Made by a program: the position numbers and the translations under genes. A DNA stretch of 5,774 bases. It comes from Nitrospirota bacterium. Its GTDB lineage: Bacteria > Nitrospirota > CAKKRA01 > 9FT-COMBO-42-15. Shown here one piece after another: positions 3,923 to 5,774 of this stretch. How positions within the stretch are numbered: the stretch's first letter is position 1; each line of letters opens with the position of its first letter. The notes beneath the pieces were generated by a model. The model was not told where the DNA came from. It made no database searches and saw only the letters and a list, made by a program, of their open reading frames with translations. Location of the stretch: contig JAHFEP010000190.1 of NCBI GenBank assembly GCA_023248415.1, positions 1-5,774 of the forward strand. The letters run 5' to 3'.

Positions 3923-5774
3923 TTAGTGCTCTGCCTGCTTCTTAGCAGCAAACTGTGCAAGCCAGAATATAAATATTACAAGCAGCATAAATAATATGGT
4001 GCTTACGCTGACAATATTGGCTGCATAGCCTATTGTCGGGGTAAAGGCATCAGGCGAATTATCCCTCATGACTGTGTATACATGCCAGTGCTGTCTTATA
4101 GCAGACCTTACATATCCCATAAGGCCCATCAGCCATGTAAATGAGACTGCAAGGAGTATAAGTGCATATTGAGACCTTGCAGGCATCTTTCCCCATTCAA
4201 TATCGCCTGTAGATTTTGAATTTTTAAACAACCTGCTCTCAATAATAGAGACAGCTATAATTACACTCAGTGTTGTAAAGACCTGCGGAACAGACATGCC
4301 AACCTTTATATTTGCAGGCACCATGTAGCTGTATACACCGAGTATAACTATGTTTGCTATTCCAACTGCAAATATTGCTATCTCAGCAGCAACACCCTGT
4401 TTTAGCCATGATACAGTGGCTATCTTGCTGCTCCTCTTATACAGGGTAAAGCTGAGGAATGTAAAAAGTATCATTATATTGACTGCTGAATTTTTTGCAG
4501 GCATCAGGCCAAGAGGGCCGAGCAAAGAATGGTGTGTTCCGCCGATTGCCTTCATCTCTTTTGGCGTCATAATCAGTGTATGCGGTGTAAACCATACAAG
4601 GAAGCAGCCAACAATAACTATAGCTATATATTTGATATATTTTGTATATCTTTCTGAACCCTTAATCCTCTCCATTCCGCACCACAGGTAATAATTAGCT
4701 GAGAGAAAGAGGGCGCCTATTAAAACCGCCTGTGTAATGAAGAGCCATGCAAAGGCGCCTCCCATTAATGTTATTCCCATCTGCTGGCTGTATGCATATA
4801 TCTCTGCTGTAAGCCAATAGCCTGCAAACGGCAATGGAAGAAGTGCGCTTATTGCAATGATGTTAGCTGTGTAACCCATCCAGTCATAATGTCCGCGTTC
4901 TTCTTTTGTCTTAGCGCTTAAAAATTTATATGCTGCATAGGCGCCAACAACAGAGCCGCCATAAGCAATATTTGCAATGAACCTGTGAAGGTTAACAGGA
5001 TTCCAGAGCGGTCCCCTTATTGCCTCCCAGACATGCCCGCTGAATACGCCGGAGGCATCAACACCCGATGGCGCCATCATAAATGTTGCCCATGAATTTG
5101 AAAGAACCATAAGTGTCATTCCAACAACATTAAGCATAAGACCTATTGTCAGATGAACCCATTTTCTATAGCCGTATCTCATATTGTCCCAGCCGTAATA
5201 GTAGACATACAGACATGCGCTCTCTGCAAGGAACAATATCGCATATATAATCATTACAGAACCGAATATGCCTGCAAGATACTTCATAAAATCAGGATAG
5301 AAAGAGACGAGCATAAAGGCGAGGATGCCGCCTGCAGTAGCAGTAATAGAAAATGCTGTCATGCTTACCTTTATAAACTCATGCGCCATGTGGTCGTATC
5401 TTTCATCCTTTGATGCAATGCCGACACCTTCAATAACAAGCACGAATATAGGAACTGCCAAAACAAAGGCTGCAAAGAAAAGATGAATCTGCGCCACAAT
5501 CCAGACCGCAATCCTGCTGTTATAACCTTTTACCTTTGGATAATCCTTTTCCTTCAACTTTGGCGCGGGCGGATATTCTGCCTTTTCCCCTTCTTCTTTT
5601 TTTGAGGCGCCGGCCTCTACTGCCTCTTTTTTCTCTGCCTTTTCTGAAGCAGAGACAACCTCTGTATTAAATACCTTTGAGACAGGCGTTACTACAGATG
5701 CAATCAAGGGGACTATTAACATCAGCGAGAATATGAGGGTAATCGCCAATGCCTGTCTTTTTATAATCTTTCCC
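3923..5774 (-). CDS. Cytochrome bd-like oxidase subunit I (CydA homologue), 5' end outside the window
   Basis: Residue numbers count from the TTG at 5749. The frame stays open to the window edge, adding GKIIKRQA before this point. That supplies a basic n-region, so the true start is probably beyond 5774. A signal or anchor helix (2-21) and a Lys/Glu-rich stretch (35-75) precede about 13 membrane helices; E. coli CydA has nine. CydA homology is visible by eye: R79 and H89 match R9 and H19, E176 with GWD 186-188 matches E107 with its GWD, NSW 218-220 matches NGW, M426 matches M393, and RQHW 552-555 matches GRQPW. Differences are large. The haem ligand H186 aligns with A259, with H255 one turn earlier; E445 aligns with S549; E99 is not conserved. 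Only about 17 residues (311-327) replace the long quinol-binding Q-loop. It is likely a non-quinol bd-like oxidase of the Nitrospirota type, fed by the cytochromes downstream. O2 reduction is inferred, not shown. Confidence 0.87.
   Translation of the reverse strand, partial: GKIIKRQALAITLIFSLMLIVPLIASVVTPVSKVFNTEVVSASEKAEKKEAVEAGASKKEEGEKAEYPPAPKLKEKDYPKVKGYNSRIAVWIVAQIHLFFAAFVLAVPIFVLVIEGVGIASKDERYDHMAHEFIKVSMTAFSITATAGGILAFMLVSFYPDFMKYLAGIFGSVMIIYAILFLAESACLYVYYYGWDNMRYGYRKWVHLTIGLMLNVVGMTLMVLSNSWATFMMAPSGVDASGVFSGHVWEAIRGPLWNPVNLHRFIANIAYGGSVVGAYAAYKFLSAKTKEERGHYDWMGYTANIIAISALLPLPFAGYWLTAEIYAYSQQMGITLMGGAFAWLFITQAVLIGALFLSANYYLWCGMERIKGSERYTKYIKYIAIVIVGCFLVWFTPHTLIMTPKEMKAIGGTHHSLLGPLGLMPAKNSAVNIMILFTFLSFTLYKRSSKIATVSWLKQGVAAEIAIFAVGIANIVILGVYSYMVPANIKVGMSVPQVFTTLSVIIAVSIIESRLFKNSKSTGDIEWGKMPARSQYALILLAVSFTWLMGLMGYVRSAIRQHWHVYTVMRDNSPDAFTPTIGYAANIVSVSTILFMLLVIFIFWLAQFAAKKQAEH

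Noticed and set aside
5747..5749. TTG as the true start of the bd-like gene
   Set aside because: There is no good Shine-Dalgarno sequence at normal spacing, and the open frame upstream supplies the basic n-region expected before the hydrophobic helix. The gene is treated as cut by the window edge.
3923..5774. Heme-copper oxidase subunit I or NarI/DsrM-type membrane cytochrome
   Set aside because: The R79/H89, E176-GWD, NSW, M426 and RQHW landmarks occur in CydA order and spacing, which neither alternative would explain.

Overview
The window holds five consecutive genes, all on the minus strand and transcribed from right to left. They look like one operon for a membrane-bound respiratory electron-transfer system. 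In transcription order they are: a large cytochrome bd-like oxidase subunit I (3923 to the right edge, 5' end cut by the window); an anchored dihaem cytochrome c (3005-3829); a three-helix membrane protein with a monohaem cytochrome c domain (2213-2980); a fusion of two cytochrome c domains with an ethylbenzene-dehydrogenase-type haem b domain and a tail anchor (572-2092); and a secreted TPR protein (80-550). A strong hairpin terminator at 24-53 ends the unit. No plus-strand gene is convincing.

How the genes may work together (inference): the three c-type cytochromes carry five CXXCH haem sites and would pass electrons on the outer face of the membrane to the bd-like subunit. That subunit is a clear CydA homologue by eye: it keeps counterparts of E. 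coli R9, H19, E107, the GWD motif and M393, plus a degenerate GRQPW motif. It lacks the long quinol-binding Q-loop, and the counterparts of the haem ligands H186 and E445 are Ala and Ser. No CydB is present in the window. This points to an oxidase-like enzyme fed by cytochrome c rather than quinol. Non-quinol bd-like proteins of this sort are known from Nitrospira and other Nitrospirota. The haem b domain belongs to the family of gamma subunits of type II DMSO-reductase enzymes (nitrite oxidoreductase, ethylbenzene dehydrogenase, selenate and perchlorate reductases), but no molybdenum subunit is present here.

The two longer gaps carry repeats. The gap at 2093-2212 holds a perfect 8-bp hairpin and a 59-bp palindromic MITE/REP-like element with GTAGGGG/CCCCTAC ends. 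The gap at 3830-3922 holds short direct repeats (ATGCGTAA twice, AACTCAT twice in tandem). Both lie inside the presumed operon and may tune expression between its parts.

Organism: the moderate G+C (by eye in the 40s percent), the many multihaem cytochromes, the bd-like oxidase and the dispersed intergenic palindromes suggest an uncultured Nitrospirota or a neighbouring phylum. This assignment is tentative because no rRNA or housekeeping marker is present.
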